Below, piece after piece: positions 1 through 6,312 of a stretch of 9,062 bases of DNA (position 1 is its first letter; each line of letters starts with the position of its first letter). The translations under genes were made by a program, and so were the position numbers. This DNA is from Akkermansiaceae bacterium. GTDB taxonomy: Bacteria > Verrucomicrobiota > Verrucomicrobiia > Verrucomicrobiales > Akkermansiaceae. The stretch spans positions 1 to 9,062 of the forward strand of contig JAQGPE010000289.1 in assembly GCA_028293225.1 (NCBI GenBank). Reading direction: 5' to 3'. The notes beneath the pieces are model-generated. The model searched no databases. It was not told where the DNA came from and saw nothing but the letters and a program-made list of their open reading frames with translations.

Positions 1-20
1 ACCGCCTGATGCAGCCATAC

Positions 21-40
21 AAAAACCGCCAGGCCCTGGC
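21..40 (-). terminator. Probable intrinsic terminator of the guaB-guaA operon
   Basis: Read on the minus strand, about 37 nt past the guaA stop, GCCAG-GGC-CTGGC forms a 5-bp GC-rich stem with a 3-nt loop (plus positions 28-40). It is followed by GG and a run of five T (plus 21-25). One more C-G pair is possible beyond a mismatch. Order, spacing and orientation suit the end of the guaA transcript. The stem is short, so this is a moderate call. Confidence 0.5.
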
Positions 41-76
41 TGGACCTGACGGCATGCTTGGGTCATCCACCCGAAA

Positions 77-1600
77 TCACTCCCACTCGATGCTTGCCGG
101 CGGCTTGGTCGAGATGTCGTAGAGCACCCGGTTGATCCCCTTCACCTCATTCAGGATGCGGTGGCTGGTCTCACGCAGGATCGAATACGGCAGCTCCACC
201 CAGTCGGCGGTCATGGCGTCTTCGGAAATCACCGCCCGCAGGGAAATTGCCCACTCATAGGAGCGCTCGTCGCCCTTCACACCCACGGTCTTCACCGGCA
301 CCAGTGCGGCGTAGGCCTGCCAGACCTTTTCATACCAGCCGTGGTCCTTCAGGCGGGTGATGAAGATCTCATCGCACTCGCGGATGATCGTCAGCTTTTC
401 GTCGGTGATGTCACCGGGGCAGCGCACCGCCAGGCCGGGACCCGGGAACGGGTGACGCCACAGGATGTCGTGAGCGATACCCAGCGACGCGCCCAGCGCG
501 CGCACCTCGTCCTTGAACAGTTCCGCCAGCGGCTCCAGCACCTTGCCCTGCGCCTGCAGTTCCAGAATGCGGTCCACACGATTGTGGTGGGTCTTGATCT
601 TGGAGGCCTTTGACTTCGCGTTCGAAGCGCTCTCGATCACATCCGGATAGAGCGTGCCCTGGGCCAGCATCTCGGCATTGCCGACGGCATCCCAGAAGGT
701 GTCGATGAACAGCTCGCCGATGATCTTGCGCTTCGCTTCCGGATCGGAAACTCCGGCCAGAGCGCCCAGGAAACGCTCGGACGCGTCGATCGTCTCGATC
801 TCCAGGCCCATGCGGTGGAAATTGCTCTGCACCTCGCGGGTCTCGTCCTTCCGCATCAGGCCGTGATCGACGTAAATCGCGCGCACCTTGACACCGGCTT
901 CGTGCAGCAGCACCGCCAGCACCGTGCTGTCCACGCCGCCTGAGACGCCGCAGACCACCTGCTTGTCGCCGACGGTGTCCTTGATGCCCTGGATGATCTC
1001 GCGCTTGAAGTCATCGATCCGGAAGGGCGCCAGCTTTCCGGCGGTGAGCAGGAAATTGTGCAGGATCCGGTTGCCCTCGTGGCTGTGAGTCACTTCCGGG
1101 TGGAACTGGATGCCGTAGAAGCGCTCATCCCATTTCAGGGAAACCGGCGTGCCCGACTGGTTGGCGGCCAGCACCAGCGCGCAGGGCGGCAGCACCTCGA
1201 CGGTGTCGGAGTGGCTCATCCACACCTGGGAACTCTTCGATACACCCTCATACAGACCGGACAGATCGCCCGGCACCAGCATCGCCGGGCCATACTCGCG
1301 CCGGTTGCTCGACTTCACCGTGCCGCCGAACTTGATGTTCAGCAGTTGCATCCCGTAGCAGACGCCCAGCACTGGCACGCCGAAGCCCTTCAGGGCTTCG
1401 AAGTCCAGATCCGGGGCATCCACTTCCGAGGTGCTCTTTGGCCCGCCGGAGAGAATGATCGCTCCCGGCTCCCCGATATTCGGGAAATCCTCAAGCGCGT
1501 AGAGCTTGGCGTAGTAGCCGAGCTCCCGCACGCGACGGACGATGAGCTGCGTGTACTGGGAACCGAAATCGAGAACGGCGACGTGTTGCTGATCCTGCAT
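77..1600 (-). CDS. guaA: GMP synthase (glutamine-hydrolysing)
   Basis: A 507-aa cytoplasmic enzyme that aminates XMP to GMP using glutamine and ATP, the last step of de novo guanylate synthesis. The class I glutamine amidotransferase domain spans about residues 5-190. Its triad is visible as Cys81 (GVCYGMQ), His167 and Glu169 (FHPEV). The ATP pyrophosphatase domain follows, with the SGGVDS P-loop at 220-225. The C-terminal dimerisation/XMP-binding part ends in the family-typical PPASIEWE. Length is normal. The start is the ATG at 1600 (MQDQQHVAVLDFGSQ), because family homology begins there. The frame stays open upstream to 1816, but that extension runs into the end of guaB and has no homologous look. 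No Shine-Dalgarno is visible. It lies 34 bp downstream of guaB on the same strand, so co-transcription is likely. One oddity is a KTHHNRV motif (336-342) plus a different following loop where E. coli GuaA has KSHHNVGGLP. Confidence 0.97.
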   Translation of the reverse strand: MQDQQHVAVLDFGSQYTQLIVRRVRELGYYAKLYALEDFPNIGEPGAIILSGGPKSTSEVDAPDLDFEALKGFGVPVLGVCYGMQLLNIKFGGTVKSSNRREYGPAMLVPGDLSGLYEGVSKSSQVWMSHSDTVEVLPPCALVLAANQSGTPVSLKWDERFYGIQFHPEVTHSHEGNRILHNFLLTAGKLAPFRIDDFKREIIQGIKDTVGDKQVVCGVSGGVDSTVLAVLLHEAGVKVRAIYVDHGLMRKDETREVQSNFHRMGLEIETIDASERFLGALAGVSDPEAKRKIIGELFIDTFWDAVGNAEMLAQGTLYPDVIESASNAKSKASKIKTHHNRVDRILELQAQGKVLEPLAELFKDEVRALGASLGIAHDILWRHPFPGPGLAVRCPGDITDEKLTIIRECDEIFITRLKDHGWYEKVWQAYAALVPVKTVGVKGDERSYEWAISLRAVISEDAMTADWVELPYSILRETSHRILNEVKGINRVLYDISTKPPASIEWE

Positions 1601-1634
1601 CGTAGAAAAGGCTGGAGAGGGTAAAAAGGGTGGC

Positions 1635-3089
1635 TCAGCTGATGGGCTGATAGTTGGTCGGTTCTTCGGTGATGACGATGTCGTGGACGTGGCTCTCACG
1701 CAGACCGCCGGGGGTGATCCGGACAAAATTCGCCCGAGCGCGCAATTCGTCGAGACTATTGGCGCCGACGTAGCCCATTCCGGAGCGGAGGCCGCCCATG
1801 AGCTGGAAAACCACATCCGACAGCGGCCCCTTGTAGGGAACCCGGCCTTCGACGCCTTCCGCCACCAGCTTGCCTGAGCTGTTCTGCCCGTAGCGGTCGC
1901 CCGCGCCCTTGCGCATCGCCCCCAGCGAACCCATGCCGCGGTAGGTTTTGAAGCGGCGGCCCTGGTAGTAGACGCTTTGGCCCGGGCTTTCCCGCGTGCC
2001 GGCCAGCAGCGAACCGAGCATCACCAGGTCAGCCCCGGCTGCCAGGGCTTTCACCACGTCACCCGAGTAACGGATGCCGCCGTCGGCGATGACTTTCACG
2101 CCGCGCTCGCGGCAGACTTCAGCCACGTTCTGGATCGCCGTGAACTGGGGCATCCCCACCCCAGCGATCACTCGCGTCGTGCAGATCGAGCCCGGGCCCA
2201 CGCCGACTTTCAGGGCGCTTGCCCCGGCTTCGATGAGATCCAGGGCGCCTTGGGCGGTGACCACGTTGCCCGCGATGATCGGGCGGTCGGAAAGCGCGCG
2301 CAGCTTCTTGATGACCTCGATCACCCGCGAGGTGTGACCCGTCGCCGCGTCGATGAAGAGCGCATCCGCCCCCGCATCCAGCATGGCCTGACCGCGCTCC
2401 TCGCAATCCGGGCCCACTCCGATGGCGGCGCCGCAGCGCAGCCGGCCGCCGGGATCCTTGGCGGCGTTCGTGAAAGTGATGCGCTTCTCGATGTCCGAAC
2501 CGGTGATCAGCCCGACCAGCTTGCCGTTCTCGTCGATCAGCGGCAGCTTCTCGATCCGGCTGTGGTAGAGAATCCGGCGGGCTTCCTCCAGCTTGGTATT
2601 GGCGGGCGCCGTGATCAGGCGCTCGCGCTTGGTCATCACATCGCCGACCTTCGCATCCAGACGGTCGAGGTAGCGGACGTCACGGCCGGTGACCATGCCT
2701 TCCAGGCGGCCTTCATCGTCGATAACCGGGAAACCGGAGAAGCCGTGCTCCTCCATGATCGCACGCACCTCGTCGATCGTCTGGTCCTTGGAAACCGTCA
2801 GCGGCTTCAGGATGACCGCGTTCTCCGAGCGCTTCACCCGGGAAACCATGGACGCTTGCTCAGCGATCGAGCAGGCCCGGTGAATCACACCCATGCCGCC
2901 TTCGCGGGCCAGGGCGACTGCGAGTTCCGGCTCGGAAACCGTATCCATGGCCGCCGAAACGACCGGGATGTTCAGCCGGATGTCGGCCGTGAGATGCGTG
3001 GAAATATCCGACTCCGTTGGCAGGATCTCGCTAAGTGCAGGAACCAGCAGGACGTCGTCGAAAGAAAGCCCGAGGGAAATGTCCGCCAT
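1635..3089 (-). CDS. guaB: Inosine-5'-monophosphate dehydrogenase (IMPDH)
   Basis: A 484-aa NAD-dependent enzyme oxidising IMP to XMP, the committed step to GMP; its product is the substrate of the neighbouring GuaA. The N-terminus [13 protein letters not shown] is characteristic. The TIM barrel is interrupted by a tandem CBS (Bateman) regulatory module at about 94-205, with both GMVTGRDVR- and [12 protein letters not shown] ends present. The catalytic Cys303 lies in GPGSICTTR. The mobile flap contains the Arg399-Tyr400 dyad (GDRYGQ) and [11 protein letters not shown]. The C-terminal half is complete. The start chosen is ATG 3089 ([12 protein letters not shown]), which matches the usual distance to the FDDVLLVP block. 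An in-frame ATG at 3113 would add eight residues, and neither start has a Shine-Dalgarno. It is first gene of a guaB-guaA operon and is divergent from the exported-protein gene at 3220. I saw no purine-riboswitch core in the roughly 130-bp leader. Confidence 0.97.
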   Translation of the reverse strand: MADISLGLSFDDVLLVPALSEILPTESDISTHLTADIRLNIPVVSAAMDTVSEPELAVALAREGGMGVIHRACSIAEQASMVSRVKRSENAVILKPLTVSKDQTIDEVRAIMEEHGFSGFPVIDDEGRLEGMVTGRDVRYLDRLDAKVGDVMTKRERLITAPANTKLEEARRILYHSRIEKLPLIDENGKLVGLITGSDIEKRITFTNAAKDPGGRLRCGAAIGVGPDCEERGQAMLDAGADALFIDAATGHTSRVIEVIKKLRALSDRPIIAGNVVTAQGALDLIEAGASALKVGVGPGSICTTRVIAGVGMPQFTAIQNVAEVCRERGVKVIADGGIRYSGDVVKALAAGADLVMLGSLLAGTRESPGQSVYYQGRRFKTYRGMGSLGAMRKGAGDRYGQNSSGKLVAEGVEGRVPYKGPLSDVVFQLMGGLRSGMGYVGANSLDELRARANFVRITPGGLRESHVHDIVITEEPTNYQPIS

Positions 3090-3148
3090 GGGGGAGTCAA
3101 TAGAGCGGCCCATCCGGGATCAAGCCCGAATCCATGAAAGGGAAAATT

Positions 3149-3176
3149 TGCCTTCAGGCAGGGGCGTTCCTCCCCT
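3149..3176 (-). promoter_or_regulatory. Paired small inverted repeats in the guaB leader / divergent intergenic region
   Basis: Two inverted repeats sharing one base lie in the 130-bp gap between guaB and the divergent gene. One is TGCCTTCAGGCA (3149-3160); the other is AGGGG-N7-CCCCT (3160-3176). On the guaB-sense strand the first is followed by AATTTTCCC, about 60 nt before the guaB start, which gives a weak terminator- or attenuator-like look. They could also be an operator for either gene, or chance. No convincing -10/-35 was found in this gap on either strand. Confidence 0.2.
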
Positions 3177-3219
3177 CGTTCCGCTTGCCGCTCCAATCCG
3201 AAACCCGTAAATCAGCCAA

Positions 3220-3921
3220 ATGCGAAGACTCCGCCCCATTCTACTGGGATGCACTGCCATGGCCTCAACGGCCCTCGCGGATCCCCTGCCCCAGGCAGCC
3301 CCACTCGACTGGCTGGGTCCTCGCATCGACTACGACACCGGAGATACCGGGGTCCGTGCAGGCGCAGCAATCGATGCTCTTCTGAAAAAAATCGCTCAGG
3401 CCTCTGCGGAGCCGATTTCCATCCACATTGATGTCCCGGAACAAAAGCTCCTGGAGTACCCGATTCCGGGCAGGATCCAGCTCCACGCCGCACCCGCCGC
3501 GCTCGCCCTTTCCTACCTCGTCGAGGCTGCCAAACTCCACCTCTCCTTCCACGGCGGAGCTTGGATCGTTCAATCCCACCCCAGCGGACCTGACGATCTG
3601 GTCACCCGCACCTTCGAGCATGTCACCAAAGAGGAACTGGACGACCTCGGGTTGATCGCCGGTCCGGACGGCCAGCTATCCGTCAAAGCCGGCAAGCCCT
3701 GGCTGAAGGAAGCCGCCGACCGCCTGCAGATTTCCGGCGAAACGCTCGTGATTCGGGCCGACGCTCTGGAGATCCGGGATCTGGAGGCGATGCTGCGCCT
3801 GAGACGCCGCGGCTTCAAAATCCCCCCGCTCAACAGCGGCGACAGTCAGCACGCCGCCGTCAGCGATCCTTTTGCCCCTCTGAATGATCCTTTCGATTCC
3901 CTGAACCCGAGACGTCAGTAA
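3220..3921 (+). CDS. Exported protein with STN (secretin/TonB short N-terminal)-like features, function unknown
   Basis: A 233-aa protein whose function I do not recognise. Residues 1-20 look like a Sec signal peptide: a basic RRLR, a short hydrophobic stretch, and cleavage at ALA|DP. LLGC at 8-11 resembles a lipobox, but the hydrophobic core before it is too short. Residues about 48-118 have an STN-like pattern: AIDALLKKIAQ, then a beta segment, then ALALSYLVEAAKLHLSF and GGAWIVQS. Residues about 128-193 (VTRTFEHVTKEELDDLGL ... LVIRADALEIRDLEAML) resemble the second small alpha/beta domain often seen with STN in Verrucomicrobiota secretin-like proteins. There is no secretin beta-barrel region. 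The tail carries a tandem heptad, DPFAPLN-DPFDSLN (216-229), before a basic end. The ATG at 3220 has no Shine-Dalgarno. It is divergent from guaB and has no same-strand partner here. A periplasmic location is inferred; role and partner are unknown. Confidence 0.8.
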   Translation: MRRLRPILLGCTAMASTALADPLPQAAPLDWLGPRIDYDTGDTGVRAGAAIDALLKKIAQASAEPISIHIDVPEQKLLEYPIPGRIQLHAAPAALALSYLVEAAKLHLSFHGGAWIVQSHPSGPDDLVTRTFEHVTKEELDDLGLIAGPDGQLSVKAGKPWLKEAADRLQISGETLVIRADALEIRDLEAMLRLRRRGFKIPPLNSGDSQHAAVSDPFAPLNDPFDSLNPRRQ

Positions 3922-3970
3922 GAACGCCCCCCTCAAGCCTGCTGCGGAACCGTGGAAAAGCCCCCCCGGC

Positions 3971-4027
3971 CTCCGGTCACTTGCCGGAGCTAAAATGACG
4001 GATCGCCACCCCTGAAGCTGACTTCAG
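3971..4027. terminator. Two hairpins at a convergent gene junction, possible bidirectional terminators
   Basis: The 127-bp gap between two converging genes holds two perfect inverted repeats: CTCCGG-N7-CCGGAG (3971-3989) and CTGAAG-CTGA-CTTCAG (4012-4027). Their place between two stop codons suits transcript ends for both strands. Neither has a clean T-run directly after it on either strand; the nearest is CTTTTCC about 12 nt beyond the first hairpin on the minus strand. They could be factor-independent terminators, RNA 3'-end stabilisers, or chance in GC-rich DNA. Confidence 0.35.
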
Positions 4028-4048
4028 AGGCTGAGATCGCATCACTCT

Positions 4049-4666
4049 TCAGCGACCGGCGAAATCCAGCGGTGCAGGCACCGAGATCACCGCCATGCCC
4101 GCCAGCTGCGCGGCCATGATGCCGGCCGGCGCGTCCTCCAGCACCAGGCAGCGCTCAGGAGCGATCCCCAGCAGCTTGGCGGCACGCAGGAAAATGTCAG
4201 GAGCCGGCTTGCCGATCGGCACTTCGTCCGCGGTCACCACTTCGTCGAAGAGATCCGAAACACCCACCGCCTGGAGGGTCTTTTCGATCACGAAGCGGGT
4301 GCCACCGGTCGCGATCGCCATCGGCTTCTTGCCGCGCAGGGATTCCGCGAACGCTGCGACCTCATCGATGAGCTCCAGCTTGTCGAGCTTCTTCAGGAAC
4401 GCCTGGCGCTTGGCAAATGCCACCGCTTCAGGATCCAGCTTCAGACCGTATTCGTCATTCAGCTCGACCACGATATCAAGAGTCGGCCGTCCACCCATGG
4501 CGTAGAAAACATCTTCCTTGAAGATGTTCGCCGCTCCGAAGAGCGCCAGGGCTTCGCACCAAGCCTCGAAATGCGCTGGCATGGAATTAACCAAGGTGCC
4601 GTCGCAGTCGAAAATCACGGCATCAAAGCCGTCCGTCGGGAATTCCAATCCACCTACGCTCGCCAT
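4049..4666 (-). CDS. HAD-superfamily phosphatase, beta-phosphoglucomutase/YqaB-like
   Basis: A 205-aa cytoplasmic hydrolase of the haloacid dehalogenase superfamily, subfamily IA with a small helical cap. Motif I is FDCDGT, with nucleophile Asp20 and acid/base Asp22, followed by MPAHFEAW. The histidine of that segment (His32) matches the hinge region of beta-phosphoglucomutase. Motif II is Thr120 in AIATGGT, motif III Lys153 in GKPAPDIF, and motif IV Glu177-Asp178 in LEDAPAGI. The central GKKPMAIATGG and downstream pattern resemble E. coli YqaB, reported as a fructose-1-phosphatase. The substrate is therefore a small sugar phosphate, but phosphatase versus mutase cannot be settled by reading. 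It lies 60 bp downstream of the UDP-glucose pyrophosphorylase gene on the same strand, so it may share its transcript and handle related hexose phosphates. The ATG at 4666 has no Shine-Dalgarno. It converges with the exported-protein gene. Confidence 0.88.
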   Translation of the reverse strand: MASVGGLEFPTDGFDAVIFDCDGTLVNSMPAHFEAWCEALALFGAANIFKEDVFYAMGGRPTLDIVVELNDEYGLKLDPEAVAFAKRQAFLKKLDKLELIDEVAAFAESLRGKKPMAIATGGTRFVIEKTLQAVGVSDLFDEVVTADEVPIGKPAPDIFLRAAKLLGIAPERCLVLEDAPAGIMAAQLAGMAVISVPAPLDFAGR

Positions 4667-4726
4667 GTCGGGTGCGGGATTATCAGTCGAGTTTTAAATG
4701 ACAAGGACACAGATGAGAAAAGCTCG

Positions 4727-6130
4727 TCAAAGCGTCAGCTCCGCATTTTCAAGCACTCCGGCAGGAACCGCCTGACGGCCCGGCCCCGCGGCCTTGATCA
4801 CTACTTTTCCTTTCAAAATCACCTCAGCCGTAAAAGAAACCGGCCCCTCGACCGAAACCTCGTCGCAGGCCGCCAGCGACGGCACGCCGAGCGCGTCCAG
4901 ACCGTCCACCAGCTTGTAGGAGTCGTCCAGTTTCACCACCGGCGGCTTGCCATGGCGTTCAGGGACCAGCTCCACCCGCCCGTCCTCGCTGACGGAATAG
5001 GCGTCGGAACGCAGGGAGAACAGATCGGCGGTGGTCTTGACGGGGGCGAAGCGGGCGCGCGACACCTCGATCGCCTGGGCGCCCTCGAAGCACTCGATCG
5101 CCGCCCCCATCGCCACTTCAAGCTGGATCACCGGCGTCGACTTCTTGTCGCGCGGATCCACCGTCTTGCGGTTGCGGATCATCGGCAGCGGCAGCAGCCC
5201 CCCTCCCTCCTCCAGGCGGGCCTTCAGCAGGTCGAGGCGCAGCCAGATCGAGTTGGTGTTGAAATAGGGGTGCTTGTCGATGTCCTGGAAGGCATCGAGA
5301 TCGGACTCCGGGCACTGCGCCACCTCGCGCAGCAGCAGGCGGCCGTCATCGCCCCGCACCGCCAGGTGACCGCCCTTGCGGTCGGCCGGGGTCCGGCGGG
5401 TCACCTCCATGAGGAAAGGAGCGCCGGAAGCCGCGAAGTAACCCAGCAGGCCGGGCTCCAGCACCGCGCCGAGGTTGTCCGAGTTCGAGACGAAGGCGTA
5501 TTTCACCCCCGCAGCGAGCAGGGAGTCCAGCCAGCCGCTGCCAACCAGGGCCGGGTAAAGATCACCGTGACCCGGCGGGCACCACTCCTGGGAGGGGTTT
5601 TCCGGCCACTCCACCGGAGCAAGCGTGGCTTCATCGATCTTCGGGACCTGATTCTGCATCAGCTCGACGTCGTTCGGATCGGAAAAGCCCTGGTCCTCAT
5701 ATTTCGAAAGGTAGTCGAGCGTGTCTTCGCTGGAGCTGAAGCTATCCATCAGCAGCAGCCGCACCTTCTGACCGCTCGACGCGCGCAGCGAGGCCACCTG
5801 TCGCACGATCAGATCGAGGAAATTCACCCCGGGCCGGACTTCGAGCAGGCTTTTCACCTTCTGCAGACCCATGCTGGTGCCCAGACCGCCGTTGAGCTTG
5901 ATCACCACCGTCTGGCCGAGCAAATCCGCACCGCTGCCGTCGTCGGCGCCATCGTAGACCGGGAGGCCGACCGCCGGGCGGATCGAGTCCTCCGGGATCA
6001 TGCCGGTTTCGTCGCGGCAAAGTGCCTCGTAGTTGTGGCGGAATGCGCGGATCGCCGCCTCCATGACGCCCTCGGCGCGCATTTTTTCCTCGAATGGCTG
6101 AAAATTTCCTCGCTCCATCTTAGGGGTCAT
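4727..6130 (-). CDS. UTP-glucose-1-phosphate uridylyltransferase, eukaryotic-type UDPGP family
   Basis: A 467-aa cytoplasmic enzyme expected to make UDP-glucose and pyrophosphate from UTP and glucose-1-phosphate, feeding glycan, glycogen or trehalose synthesis. It belongs to the UDPGP family (PF01704), not the shorter bacterial GalU family. Seen in order: the nucleotide-binding loop KLNGGLGTSMG (78-88), PPGHGDLYPAL (185-195), VSNSDNLGA (214-222), FNTNSIWL (290-297), and RFAPVKTTADLF with the catalytic-type Lys365 (360-371). A C-terminal beta-rich tail follows (VEGPVSFTAEVILKGKVVI). A related UDP-sugar or UDP-GlcNAc pyrophosphorylase activity is possible, but the motif set fits UGP2 best. The start is ATG 6130 (MTPKMERGN); an internal ATG four codons on is an alternative, and neither has a Shine-Dalgarno. 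It is divergent from rpoN across 182 bp and followed by the HAD phosphatase gene. Confidence 0.93.
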   Translation of the reverse strand: MTPKMERGNFQPFEEKMRAEGVMEAAIRAFRHNYEALCRDETGMIPEDSIRPAVGLPVYDGADDGSGADLLGQTVVIKLNGGLGTSMGLQKVKSLLEVRPGVNFLDLIVRQVASLRASSGQKVRLLLMDSFSSSEDTLDYLSKYEDQGFSDPNDVELMQNQVPKIDEATLAPVEWPENPSQEWCPPGHGDLYPALVGSGWLDSLLAAGVKYAFVSNSDNLGAVLEPGLLGYFAASGAPFLMEVTRRTPADRKGGHLAVRGDDGRLLLREVAQCPESDLDAFQDIDKHPYFNTNSIWLRLDLLKARLEEGGGLLPLPMIRNRKTVDPRDKKSTPVIQLEVAMGAAIECFEGAQAIEVSRARFAPVKTTADLFSLRSDAYSVSEDGRVELVPERHGKPPVVKLDDSYKLVDGLDALGVPSLAACDEVSVEGPVSFTAEVILKGKVVIKAAGPGRQAVPAGVLENAELTL

Positions 6131-6228
6131 CGGGTTTCTGAAATCACTGCCACATCAAGGCGGCGACATTTGCGCGCATCGCCTCCCACACATCCGCGGG
6201 TACTGGCAAGGAAAATAATAAATCGCCG

Positions 6229-6244
6229 TGGCATGATTTTTGCT
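6229..6244 (+). promoter_or_regulatory. Sigma-54 (-24/-12) promoter upstream of rpoN
   Basis: TGGCATG-ATTT-TTGCT matches the sigma-54 consensus TGGCACG-N4-TTGCW at every specified position except one (T for C in the -24 block). The invariant GG (6230-6231) and GC (6242-6243) have the required spacing. The predicted transcription start is near 6255, leaving a leader of about 58 nt before the rpoN ATG at 6313. It sits in a small AT-rich island within GC-rich DNA. The strand and position fit rpoN only. The match is seen directly; activity and autoregulation are inferred. An activator site would be needed upstream, and only a weak 5-bp inverted repeat (6162-6183, GGCGA/TCGCC) was seen at a suitable distance. 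Confidence 0.7.
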
Positions 6245-6312
6245 TTGCATTAATTCAGGATCGGTTTCAGTTCGGGCGTCCGCTTCTTCCGCGGCCAAAA
6301 CCTACCGATCCA

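Noticed and set aside
1601..1816. 72-residue N-terminal extension of GuaA
   Set aside because: It overlaps the guaB 3' end, is Ser/Pro-rich out-of-frame translation, and GuaA homology starts exactly at the ATG at 1600.
1977..3137. 386-codon open frame on the plus strand opposite guaB
   Set aside because: Arg/His/Asp-rich shadow of a fully convincing IMPDH; no recognisable domain.
3090..3219. Guanine/purine or PRPP riboswitch upstream of guaB
   Set aside because: The 130-bp gap is too short for most such elements plus a platform, and I could find no three-way junction or conserved core sequence.
3220..3282. Lipoprotein signal (LLGC) in the exported protein
   Set aside because: Only ten residues precede the Cys and half are charged or proline-containing, too short for a lipoprotein signal; the ALA|DP signal peptidase I site fits better.
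4571..6253. 560-codon open frame on the plus strand opposite the uridylyltransferase and HAD genes
   Set aside because: Low-complexity, His/Arg/Gln-rich translation with no domain pattern, lying antisense to two genes with clear catalytic motifs; an expected mirror frame in GC-rich DNA.
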